DNA from: Arthrinium phaeospermum
Lineage: Eukaryota; Ascomycota; Sordariomycetes; Amphisphaeriales; Apiosporaceae
Direction of reading: 5' to 3'
Assembly (NCBI GenBank): GCA_006503535.1
Contig: QYRS01000013.1
Location: forward strand, 372,001-436,000
Length of the DNA: 64,000 nt
Part shown: piece after piece, positions 45,756-56,000 of the stretch
Layout of the letters: every line of letters starts with the position of its first letter
How positions within the stretch are numbered: the stretch's first letter is position 1
The notes under the pieces: generated by a model
The model's database searches: none
Seen by the model: the letters and a program-made list of their open reading frames with translations, nothing else
What the model was told of the DNA's origin: nothing
Translations under genes and position numbers: made by a program

Positions 45756-48048
45756 TCAGAGGTCCTCCTTGAGTTCCTCTCGAGTCCTCGTCTTGACGAA
45801 GGCGTGCTCGAGGAAGTGAAGCCACAACTCGGTCAACTTCTTCTTCTTCTTCTTCTTCTTATGTTTCTTCTTATTCTTCTTCTTCTCCGCATCAATCTCA
45901 TCGCCTTCTTCGTTTTCTTCGTCGTCATCGTCATCATCATCATCATCATTATCGGCGTCGCTGTCATCGTCATCTTCTGCTATTCCCGTGCCAGTGCGGT
46001 CAGCTGGCTGCAACTCCCGAGTGGCCGTGGAACCGGCAGGAGCCTGACCAATACGGTATGCCAGTTCCACGAAGCTGCGAACTGTCAAGTCGGCAAGCTT
46101 GTAAAGGTCGTCATGAAATGTCGAATATTCAACTTCATAGTTGAAATTTCGAGGCTTGGGCTTATGCGAGGGCTTTTTGCCCCTGTGCTTGCCTTCGTTC
46201 CAGCCGCGGGGGAATACCTCGTCCTCATCGACGTCTTGGGACTTCATGTCATTGTTGATATGGGTCAGGTTCGCAAAGTACTGGGTAAACCCGGTGAAAC
46301 TAAGAGTCTGGGGCGAATATGCAGGACCCGGCGTAGCTGTTTTGGACGGACCTTCAGGAATGGCCAGATTTGCACTGTTCTCATTCTTTCCCCCATTCTT
46401 TTTCTTGCTTGCTGTCCAGTCGATCCTGTCGTCCTGTGCCAAGGGATGTTGATTCGCGGCTCTGAACCCTGCCACCGGCCCATGTTCTTCGTCCGAAGAT
46501 GAGCCTCGTCTGACATCGATCCAGGTAGGAGCATCTTCGAGGCCAGTGATATTGTACTCGTATATGCGGTAAGTTGGGTAGTAGTTCGGAACCACACTGG
46601 GCGAGATGAGCGAAAGCTGAAACCGTTCTGCCCACGGACCCCCAATGTCGCTGTTTTTCTTGCCCTTCTTCTTCTTCTTCTTATGCTTCTTGCCCTTCTT
46701 TTTCTTGGCCGCTTCTGCCTCGTCAGTCTGTCGCACGGCGGCCTTGGGCAGCTTGGACCATGCCTCCCGCAGTTCCACAAGATAATCTTTTCCACTCTGT
46801 ATCGTGACCAATTCGTCGTCATCGTCAGAAAGTGACTTGGCGCTTTTGTGCCCCTTTCGCTTATTTCCATTCTTGCCCTTTTTGGACTTTTTGGAATTAT
46901 CGCCGTTACTGCCCAGCAGGTCGAGGTCGAGTTCATGGGTATCTTGAATCAAGAAGTGGTCAATGTTCATGTGGCCGTAGGTGGCGCCCACAATGACATC
47001 GCGGTACTGCTGGAGCCATAAAGTGTACTTTTGCCAGCATGTCTCCTCCCAAAGTTGCTTGTCGCCAGTGCGAGCAGGCGGAACGTGACCCATGAGGATA
47101 GCTTTCATCCCGCGACTGCGAAGGTAACCGAATTGGGCGTCGAGCCACGCAAACTGCTTGTATCCAGGTTGCGACGGCGAGACGCAGTCATCAATGCCAG
47201 CATTACGGTCGAAGAAATATAACGTGTTGAGGCTGAAGACCGCCAGTTGACCCGGGACGACCTCTGTGTAGAACCACCCGCCATATTCGAATGCATGACG
47301 TTGCGCCTCGGGGATGAATGAACGCCAGACGTCGAGATACTTTCGCAGCCACCTGTTGGGGCCAGCAGTCATGACATTGTGAGGCAGGATGTCGTTGTTG
47401 CCAAATGTGGGTATGATGGGAACCGTGAGGCCCTGAGAGTCGGAGAAAGCGCCGGCGAGACCATCCGCGATCATGCGATTGGTTTTTATGACTTCTTTCT
47501 CGGTTCGCTCGATGGACTCGTCGCTGTCGTGCCTAGCGGAGTCGCCGGTCCAAATCACGAAATCGACCTCGTCCTGTACGTTTTTGGCAAGCCAATCAAA
47601 GGTCGCATTGACCAGAGCAAAAGGCGAGTCGCAATCTGATGTTTCCGCGCCGTAGACACCAGCTGGGCCCTTGCCTTTGTGGCAGGCGTCGTTTTCTTCG
47701 GTCGACGTGTGTGGTCGGTAGTAAAGATCCGGGTGGAAGTCTGCTCGGGCCACGGGTTCATGTCAGTCACAACGTGCTGCAAAAGGTTGGGGCCAGAGAC
47801 GCTGGGAAAGCCAAGTGAGGCAAAGCGCAGTGTGGGTGGTGGGGGTTGTCGGTCGCACCTGTAATATGCAGGAACCTGCCATGGAGTTTTCTCTGCTGCG
47901 ACGGTTTGTTTTGTGGTTGGCTTTCGGCGGCGTCGAACTTTAGAACAGCCTGCTGCTCAGTTGGGGCTGCGTCGACAAGCGCCGCTGGCGAAAGCTCTAT
48001 TGCGACCAGGAGCAAGAGCACCAGCTTTCGAGACGCCGTCTGGAACAT
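45756..48048 (-). CDS. PPN1: Endopolyphosphatase (Ppn1 type)
   Basis: Exons 48048-47859 and 47740-45756 (118-nt intron) give 724 residues. A hydrophobic N-terminal segment (about residues 8-28) serves as signal peptide or anchor. The calcineurin-like metallophosphatase motifs are in order: FLHITDFHPD (formed across the exon join), DFVIWTGDSARHD, PTFGNNDILPHN, ILMGHVPPA and TYGHMNIDHF. ACHKGKGPAGVYGAETSDCDSPF is characteristic of the acid-sphingomyelinase-like endopolyphosphatases, which cut inorganic polyphosphate chains in the vacuole lumen. Two insertions are lysine-rich (KKKKGKKHKKKKKKGKK and SKKSKKGKNGNKRKGHK) and the C-terminal region has a polyaspartate block followed by a lysine run, then TELWLHFLEHAFVKTRT. 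The family is normally proteolytically activated by vacuolar proteases. Confidence 0.92.
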
Positions 48049-50341
48049 GGCGAAGGGCTGCCCGTCGAAATTTGCTTGCTTCTCACGAACTTGCAGGAGA
48101 AGTGGGTGGGTTGCATTGGGGCATTTGAGTACAACCTCTCAAGCAAAGAACAAGAACAGGTGCCGATATATGTGTGAGTCGCGTAGCGGAGGCCAAGTTC
48201 AAACCGAGATTTTGAGTACTAGGTGTCGTTATCGTAGAGAATAGTGCGCGAGACTCAGGTCCCTGCAGGAGATCGATCTATTCAAACTTTTTTTTCTGCT
48301 CTTCCTGGTTGGTACTATACGGCTTTATTTTAGCTTTGGCTGATGGGACGGTAGGCAAGCCTGCAAGAATGCCAGCCCAATAAAATGCCAGCTGAAGGGG
48401 GCGTCTTGGCGCGAGCTGAGCTGTGACGACAGACTGGGAACCAGTGACGAAGCCAGAAATGGCCGGGCGCTGGCTGCACTGGGTGGGTGGTGGTGCACGT
48501 AGGGTCCTTCGGCCGTGTCGGCTCGCGTTTTGCTGCTTCTGCTGCTGCTGCAGGATCTGATTTGCGTAACCAGGCCTAACCCAGGATGGTTGGTAGAGCC
48601 TGCTGGGTGGTGGTGGGTGAGTGGTCCGAGGAAACTGATCGAGTTCCAAAAAATTGGTTAATGTCGGGTGAATGGGCGACCATTCTCCTTCTTTGTCTGA
48701 TTTGTCTGATGCACAACGAGGCATTGCTGGCCAGTCTTCTTATACTGGCCTGCTCAAGACAAACCCTACACGAGCCCCAAAGTCAATCCCGAGGCCTGGG
48801 GAGTTGGGGAGGTTGAAAGCCCAGCCGCAGCGAATGAGGATTTAGTATAGTCACACGTGTAGGCACCGCATCACCACAGGCTGGCACCAGTTGACCAGAT
48901 CAACGCACCCCTCTCTCGATGCTTATGCTCGCAAATGTCTCACGCGACCATGTCAGCAATCCCACCAGCCCATAGCCAGAACTGTACACCAACTGTCTAA
49001 CTTCTGCGGCTGGCGCTCCTTGCCGGTTGAGCGCCCAAGACGATGGATGATATACACGCAGCACTAAAGCCGTCAAGCCTGATGAGCCTAGCTTGGCTCG
49101 TCACGCAATGCACTATCTGACCTTGGGTTGCCTGCACAGCAAGTGATCCAGCCTCTCTGCACTACCATGAGATGGACACGGAAGCACATGTTGCCTGCTT
49201 GGCCCAACGACGGCAGAATGGCGTTCAACATCCAAGTGTTCCACTCGCATACAAGTACATGTGCTTTGCACTGCAACACACTGACTGTGGAGAAAGTCCA
49301 TATGTGGAAGCAAGACAAGAGTGTCCGTCGATAACCCCAGTGTGGGCTGCTTGTCGCGGCAGTTTACTTCAGCCCTTCGAAATTCGATACCAGGCAAGCA
49401 GCACCGCTAATAACAGTAGCATCGGTATTTCTTCGAATCCGCGGTTGACCTTGTCTTGCAACTTCAGTGACGTCATCCCAAAGGATGCTCTCAACTTGGA
49501 TTCTGCCAAACTTGTCCGTCAGGTTACCCAGTGAGATACATCCAACCTTACTGATGTATTTCGATGAATGCCGATTTTATTCTGCGAGATGGCCTCTCCA
49601 GGGCAATACTCTAGGGGACGATGTGAGTCAAGGCCATGAGGCGTGGTTGGATGATCTGGACTTTTGACTGGTCGGTCTCTGTAACTTACATTGATACAAG
49701 AAAGGATTCGATCTGAGTGGGGCCCTTTTTTGGAGGGCCGCCAGAATCGGGACGCTCTGACCACTCAAATTTTCGAGAGCGGAAAATTGCTGCAAGAATA
49801 AAACTGCACCCCAAGGGCTGAAGATTTTCTTCCTTTTCCTTTCTTCACATTCAAACGCACTGTCGGTTTCGACTTAGCTTTGCAGACATGCCAAAACTTT
49901 TGGCTCAGTGTCGCATGGCTCAATCAATGTGCTAGATCATCTTCAAAGCCGCTCGTTTGAGGGAATTCGATTATATTCACCGTATCGGCTTCCCATGGTT
50001 TTTCGTGGCTACATGCAAACGACAAAAAGTTGACCGATGCTCTTGATCGTGGTCCTTGGACCCCGAGAAACAACCGTAATAGTAGACATCTTCGTATTCG
50101 AGGCTTCTAGGCATCGCTCGCTCGTGATGTTCAACGTGGCCCGATGCCCGATATTCCATGGGAAGAAAGCGCGTGGTATGAGCGCGACTACGTGTATGAT
50201 GTATAGACCAACTCGCATACAGAGGGAAAAGAAACATGTAAATCCTCCAAGCTGGTTTAGTTCTGCTTGCTCGTCGAGGCCCAGGACTACGTATTCGTTT
50301 CTGCCAGCCGTTCCGCCGGCGGCCAAATACCGTGTTTCGAA
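48049..50341. other. Intergenic region between Ppn1 and the histidine phosphatase gene
   Basis: About 2.3 kb. It should contain the Ppn1 promoter (48.05-48.9 kb) and the 3' UTR of the phosphatase gene. I see no gene in it; open frames of about 100-148 codons on both strands have no recognisable features. The interval 49780-49850 is pyrimidine-rich. Confidence 0.6.
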
Positions 50342-51136
50342 TCAGTCGAGAGTTTCTGCCTGGCCATGGTCGATCTCCTTGAGCTTGAAATCCTGACTCG
50401 AGGCCTCATCGACAAATTCGTACATCTTATACTCGACGTTCCTGTATTTCTGTCCCTTTGCGACCCTTTGCAGGAAGCCTGAGTGCGTCACTATAACGAT
50501 GTGCTTCTCAGGGCGGTGAAACAACCATTCGCGCGCAAAGCGTGCTCTCTTCTGCAGCGCATCCTCAGACGGGAAATAAAGCCCTGTCTTGGCCGGATAC
50601 ACAGGATCGAGCTGGGAGAAATCCAGGGACGGCCATTCCTTCTCTATCACGGCTACCTCGGTGCAAATATCGCACGGGTTGCCTGTGGTTTCCTGCTTCT
50701 CTGTCAGCGTGAACCGCTCGCGAAACTGAGGGAGACGGCGCACGTACCTGCCACTCGGCGCGAAGCAGCACAGGTACGCCTTCATCGCTCAGCCACTTCA
50801 GACCGTGATGGTATGTCTGCAGCGTGCGCTTCGCCGGGCTCACAATGATGAGGGTGCTGTCCTTTTTAAAGTCGTAACGGCTCCTCAGGTCCTTTTCGAG
50901 ATATTCGCACTGAAGAACCCCTTTCTCAGTCAACTCGGGGTCAGGTATCGACCAGTCATGTGTGTGCGAGTCAGCCAGTGGCGGTCAACGCAAGGGGTTT
51001 CACGAGGGGGGTGACTTATTGCCAACATCTGCGTAATGTCAGCATTTCTGAACGGGCGGCTTCTATTCTCGTCCCGATTGGAGAACTCACTATGTGTTGC
51101 CTCTCCGTGGCGGATCAGTATAACGTGAGGCGCCAT
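50342..51136 (-). CDS. Histidine phosphatase (phosphoglycerate mutase-like) family protein
   Basis: I build 205 residues from exons 51136-51091, 51028-51020, 50959-50748 and 50692-50342. The catalytic RHG motif is VILIRHGEATHN; PDPELTEKG follows as usual; SPAKRTLQT carries the conserved Arg, and VTHSGFLQRV the second catalytic His. The enzyme is a small cytosolic histidine phosphatase of the fungal YOR283W-like group, with substrate unknown. The unusual point is the link between exon 1 and PDPELTEKG: there is no usable AG acceptor in frame, but a 9-nt exon followed by an AT...AC intron restores HNVGNDWSIPDPELT exactly. Introns 1 and 3 are normal GT...AG. The gene is divergent from STK19. Confidence 0.85.
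50960..51019 (-). other. Putative AT-AC intron (60 nt) in the histidine phosphatase gene
   Basis: Reading the minus strand, the intron would begin ATAAGT at 51019 and end CACAC at 50960, with CTGAC (50974-50970) ten bases before the 3' end as branch site. Between the in-frame TGA at about 50987 and the codon for Asp of DWSIPD there is no AG at all, so an ordinary acceptor is not available. ATAAGT is the 5' consensus known for AT-AC introns spliced by the major (U2-type) spliceosome. Confidence 0.65.
51020..51028 (-). other. 9-nt microexon of the histidine phosphatase gene
   Basis: ATGTTGGCA lies between a CGCAG acceptor (GCTGAC branch site 11 nt before it) and the AT-AC donor. With flanking partial codons it encodes Asn-Val-Gly-Asn, matching the HNVxxDYxxPDPxLT spacing usual in this phosphatase group. 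Being nine bases, it could be skipped without a frame change. Confidence 0.65.
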
Positions 51137-51832
51137 GTCCAAATTTGTGTATTTCAATCGGGGGTGATTAAAGCCTTGGGAGGGAGTTGTAGAGAGAATT
51201 GATGATTTTATTTCTCGAAATCGTTCCACAATCAATCTAGTAATTAATCTTGGAGTATTGGATGAGTCGAAAAAGTCCCAGAGGCGAATCGTGACTGTTC
51301 GGGGCTCACGATATATTCTGGAACCTTACTAGCAGATATTGACGTAACTTATCTAACACGCCAGGTACTATGGATATGAGAACTCTTCAGCATGGATTTT
51401 GTTGGCAGTCTCTCGACCTACCGACCTCGCAGCCCTGAGAAAGTCGACATGCGATGAGTTAAAAACCACTGCTTTCGAGGCTGTGCGCATCAGGCTTAGC
51501 GCGCCTAACGTTTTCTTGATCAACGCCAGGATTGGGTCAGGCCGGAGGCGACCTCCCAGTTGCCAGTACTGTAGGTGGTAGGTTAGGTTAGGCTGTGCGG
51601 GACCATTGAACTAATGAAGCACCGACTTCCGATCTCCGCCACCTGCAGGACCGACCGTCGATTACGGGAATCTGTCTCTAGGCGCATGCGACCTCTAGCT
51701 TACAGATTAAATAATTCGATTCACAGCCTCTCTCTCTCTCTTGCTCTTCTCCATCATACTCTTACACCGCCCGCCCAAATCTACCCGCAGCATCTATCTT
51801 ACCCAACGCCACCTCCATGTTGCGGAGAGACG
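51137..51832. promoter_or_regulatory. Divergent promoter region (histidine phosphatase / STK19)
   Basis: About 0.7 kb between two divergent start codons. A CT-rich tract (about 51727-51744) and a C/A-rich leader precede the STK19 start. The first 170 nt upstream of the phosphatase are AT-rich. No separate gene is visible. Confidence 0.55.
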
Positions 51833-53023
51833 ATGAGTTTGCGATCGATATTGGGGCGTTCCAGCCGGGTTAAAAAGGCACCCCCTAAAAACCCAGGCGC
51901 AAAGCGAGCTTCTCCCAGTAAGAGAAGACCAGCTGCAACCAAGCCTGCGGGCGATGAGCAGGATGACGAAGATGACCTTTTTGATGACAAACTCGATGAC
52001 TACGGGCTAGTCAAGGCTCTCGCGACGGATATGAATCTCCGCGACACAGCGCAGGCCATTCAGTACATCCGGTCGCACATGTTCACGCCCATGCCGCAGC
52101 AGGCCGGTGGCATGAATTCGACCAGGATTGCCGAGGTGCTCAACTACCGCAAGAACCTACCACCAATAGTGACCATGTCCCATATACAGACCCTGTTGTC
52201 TTCCCCGAGCGCCGTCGCCCGTGAGGCCGCCGAGCTGGCGCAGTCTGGCTTTATCCGCAAGATTGTCGTCGCAAGGCGCGGCGAGATCGGCGAGACACTA
52301 ATACTGTCTTCGGACCTTGACATACTGATAGACAACACATCGAGCTTACCAGGAACAACAAGGGAAAACTTCAAGGCTTACCTCCAACGTACCCCTAATA
52401 CACAATGCGTACACAGGTCGGCATTGTCTGAACACGATGTGGATACGCTGTTCCGAGCCGGATTCTTAACGGCACATCATGCCGGCTTCGTGACGCACTC
52501 CTCCCTCTCAGATACCGTAAACACATTTTCACGCCCCGAGGACCGAACGTCACTCGTCTCACTGGAGACAGTATCGCGGCAGCCCACAGGCTCGCTAGGA
52601 ACAGTGGGCGGTGCCGGCGCTGTTTACGCGGCGGGAGGCAGCGGGGGAGGACACGGACCCGGTTCATCCCTACCCGCCAGCGTAACCGAACTACGCCTGG
52701 CAATCCCAGGGAACGGCGCCTTCCTAAAACTAGTGGCATCGGCCTTGGGGCGTCTTGTTACACTGCTCAGCAAATCGCGGTACCGTGAAGCGCCGGAGGG
52801 ACTACTCAGGGACCGCTGGGACGGGGCGATTGACAGGGACGAGGTGCGCCAGGCGGCGAGGCGTTCGCGCGGAGAGTTCGCAGGAATTCTGCCTGGCCAG
52901 ACAAGGAAGTGGAAACAGTTCTACGGGCTGTCGTTTGACTGGGTACTCCAAGAAGCGGTTGGCTCTGGGCTTGTCGAAGTTTTTGAAACAAGGAGCGTTG
53001 GTCGCGGAATACGCGCTTTGTGA
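51833..53023 (+). CDS. STK19: STK19-domain protein (winged-helix)
   Basis: A single-exon, 396-residue protein. The N-terminal 45 residues are basic (LGRSSRVKKAPPKNPGAKR), then comes a short acidic stretch (DEQDDEDDLFDD), then the STK19 domain beginning near DDYGLVKALATDMNLRD, with NYRKNLPPIVTMSHIQTLL, LAQSGFIRKIVVARRG, ILSSDLDIL and a C-terminal KWKQFYGLSFDWVLQEAVGSGLVEVFETRSVGRGIR. Although named as a kinase, human STK19 lacks a kinase fold and is a chromatin- and DNA-binding winged-helix protein that works in transcription-coupled repair; a comparable nuclear role is inferred here. A Gly-rich loop (GGAGAVYAAGGSGGGHGPG) interrupts the domain. I chose the ATG at 51833 because upstream in-frame sequence looks like CT-rich leader. 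Confidence 0.85.
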   Translation: MSLRSILGRSSRVKKAPPKNPGAKRASPSKRRPAATKPAGDEQDDEDDLFDDKLDDYGLVKALATDMNLRDTAQAIQYIRSHMFTPMPQQAGGMNSTRIAEVLNYRKNLPPIVTMSHIQTLLSSPSAVAREAAELAQSGFIRKIVVARRGEIGETLILSSDLDILIDNTSSLPGTTRENFKAYLQRTPNTQCVHRSALSEHDVDTLFRAGFLTAHHAGFVTHSSLSDTVNTFSRPEDRTSLVSLETVSRQPTGSLGTVGGAGAVYAAGGSGGGHGPGSSLPASVTELRLAIPGNGAFLKLVASALGRLVTLLSKSRYREAPEGLLRDRWDGAIDRDEVRQAARRSRGEFAGILPGQTRKWKQFYGLSFDWVLQEAVGSGLVEVFETRSVGRGIRAL

Positions 53024-56000
53024 TGATGTAGAGGTGGAACAGCCTTAGTTATACACAAGATGACTTGAGACAGCGATTCGACTCGGAAGTGATAGACGAT
53101 TGCACAAACACATCCGTGTTTGACAGCGGACGGCGGCAGCTGAGCTCAAGCTCTTGATGCATTGTTCGGTGATCGGTATCCCGCAGCAATGCCCACTTAA
53201 AGCGAGGGCCATCAATGCCGTATCCCGTTATATTGGTCGAGACCCCAGGCATGCACGTTGCACGGCTGTGCAAATCGCACAAGGAAACATTTCGGCAACT
53301 GGGACTCGGTCGGTTTCCCTGCTCGAGGATCGCCGTTATGGAACATTTCAGGAACGGGGAACGGACGCTGTGAAATGCAACAATTCCAACCCTGTCGCCT
53401 GGCGCCTGGGGTTGGTCGCTGGTATTCCGACTGGACAAGGCATGATGCTGTCAAACTAGGGGGCAAAGAGAAACGGACTTCCTGTTGGCTGATGCAGCCT
53501 ATAATACGGAGAAATTATCAACAGCGAATATGATATTTATCTTGAGCTCCTCCAAATACGATATGCTATTGTTAATTACTGTCGTTAAATGTAAAGAATC
53601 ATCTCGGAATTATTTGGAGCCTATCCTGCACTTAGGTATAGCATGGATAGTAATATCGATACATTATATCTACGTAATTTTGAATCCCTATTCTCAACGG
53701 TATACATACCCATGTAGATACCTCATGTAACGATGCCTATACCTACAATTGTTAGTTGATGAAGATAGATAGACCACGTGCGTAGTCCATCGGAGCCGTA
53801 TTCCATCCCGCTATCGTTAAGTATCTGGCATTGACCAAGAGAGGAAGGGGGGGAAAAACCATTGTGTATCAAACAAAGTATGCACTACTCTGGATCGTCG
53901 GTCCCTGTTCAGGCGTAGCTGCTGCGCGAATGGCCTGGAAACCGGTATGAAATGCGATACAAAACACGAGGAAAAGGGACGTTCGCAGGCTGCTCGCATG
54001 GTTTGCCCATGTTCCGACTCGATATACCGCTATAGTCGTAGCCAAGAACGGTATTGGCCGTCCATGTTAGAGTTGTTTATCGCAGCGTTTCGTCGACCGC
54101 TAGTGAGGTTGCCAGCTCCTCTTGGCATTGTATGGAGAGGTTCGTTCCGTGTCAGAGTCAAGGTCGAATACCGATAATGCGTACTGCATGCATACTGCTG
54201 CACGGCCGAACCGTCGTGGAATCGCTGCATCGCGGGCTCTCTTCATGTGCGCGCCATGGCCGTAGGGCTTGCATGGACCATACATGCACATCACAGTCAC
54301 CTATGGCAAGTTGGATCTTGGTTCTGGTAGAGATATGCTCCGATGATAGACATGCACCCACAACAGACGTATCACTCGGAGCGGCGCTGGAGTAGCGTAG
54401 CCAAAGCACATGCACGCACGGAGCAAGATGCTGCCGGTTGTTCGACCAACGCCAGCAAACAAGGGAACACCTTTGAGGGCGAGCGAGACGGCGGGGCGTC
54501 GTGACGCCTGCACTTTTTTTTTCTTTCTCTTTCTCTCTCGGTCTCTCTTTTCGTACAGGCACCTCTTGGTTGCTTTTGCGCCTCCATACCTTTATGCCTT
54601 TGCGTAAATACAAGTAGGCAGTGTTTGCCTGCTGCTGGCTTGGCTTAGCTCGGACCACCACCCCCTTTACAGTTTTGGGGGTCCTGTCCTGAAGGTTGGT
54701 AGGGTGTCGGGGTTGAGGATAGTCCAGGAACGGTCGGGATTGGGGAAAGAGCTCTATACAAACCATACTCTATCGGCTATAGTGCTAGCAGGCTAGGCCA
54801 CTTATGCACGACGAGTCATCCCAATGCGGATAGGAATGGTCTGTGATGCGGAAATTACACTTCCCAAGTGCCATAATAACGTGCGCCCACGACAAGAGAG
54901 AGGCGATGGGGCCAACAGAGATCTGCGTCACAATATCTCACGATCGAGCAAGACTACGGAGTACCGAACTATGCATACTAATCAGAAACGACAAGTCTTT
55001 AAGCTGTTTTCTTCTGGGTGCGCGTTGCGAGTGATCCAGACTTTGAACCAGCTGGCCCTTCTAACCTCGGCCTCTCGGAGATATACACCGGCGAAGCTCG
55101 CCCAATCAACAGTGATTCTGGCAGTGTCACAAGCGCGGCGGATGAGGAGGATACCATGGAGGGGTGGGGGGCTAACCGAAAGCAAGTGGTGGAAGGGGTC
55201 CTTGAAAAAAACGGCACACACACATCAATGTTCATCAATCCATACGATACGGATGTATGGAGTAATGTAGAAAATATGGCCCCTGACATATGGGCCTTCC
55301 GGGGGTGTATGTACATACATACTGAGGAAGCAAGAGTCAACATCATCCGTCCATGATTGATGGATACATGTACTTGAATGACTGAGGCTGTTGCTGCTGC
55401 GACTCCCGGTCTTTGCAGAAAGCTGCAACACTCAGATAAGTGCAATGGTACCCAAGATCAATCAAAACACAACACCCGACGGTCGTACATATGTATGTAG
55501 TAGCAGAGGAGCGGCATGACAACGTGGTTCAGCAGCAGGCCTTTTATTATCATGCCGCAGTTTCCAAGTGAAGTCCGTCAGGGATAAGAGGGCACCCAAT
55601 TACATCCGGCCGTGCCACCTACAGAGGCGCTCTACGAAACGCCCCTGCTGCTCGGGGGACAGGTGGTGAACAGTGCTTGAAGACACGGGACAACGGCAAT
55701 GGCAGCAACGCAGCAAAGACAGGTGCATCGAAGGCGCTACTGTAAGGCATGCACAGTAGCATGATGTAGTCTAAAAAATGAATCTGTATACATGGCACAA
55801 CGTATGTGCGTGTGCGTGTGTATGTGTGTTGCGCAACATCTCAATCGGGATCAAACTGCAGACCTGAGTTGAATCGACTTGCGGCCTCCACGCCTTTCCC
55901 ACTTATCTGCAAAACTTCGAGGTGATTACTTACCTACATTGATGTACATACATAGCGCAAGGACGGGACGTGTTGGGCCTTGCATTTCATCTCCCTAGCA

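Noticed and set aside
50960..51090. GT...AC intron joining exon 1 directly to the third exon, without the microexon
   Set aside because: It keeps the frame but gives HNDWSIPDPELT, three residues shorter than the usual family spacing, and GT-AC ends are not a normal pair. Kept as the main alternative to test.
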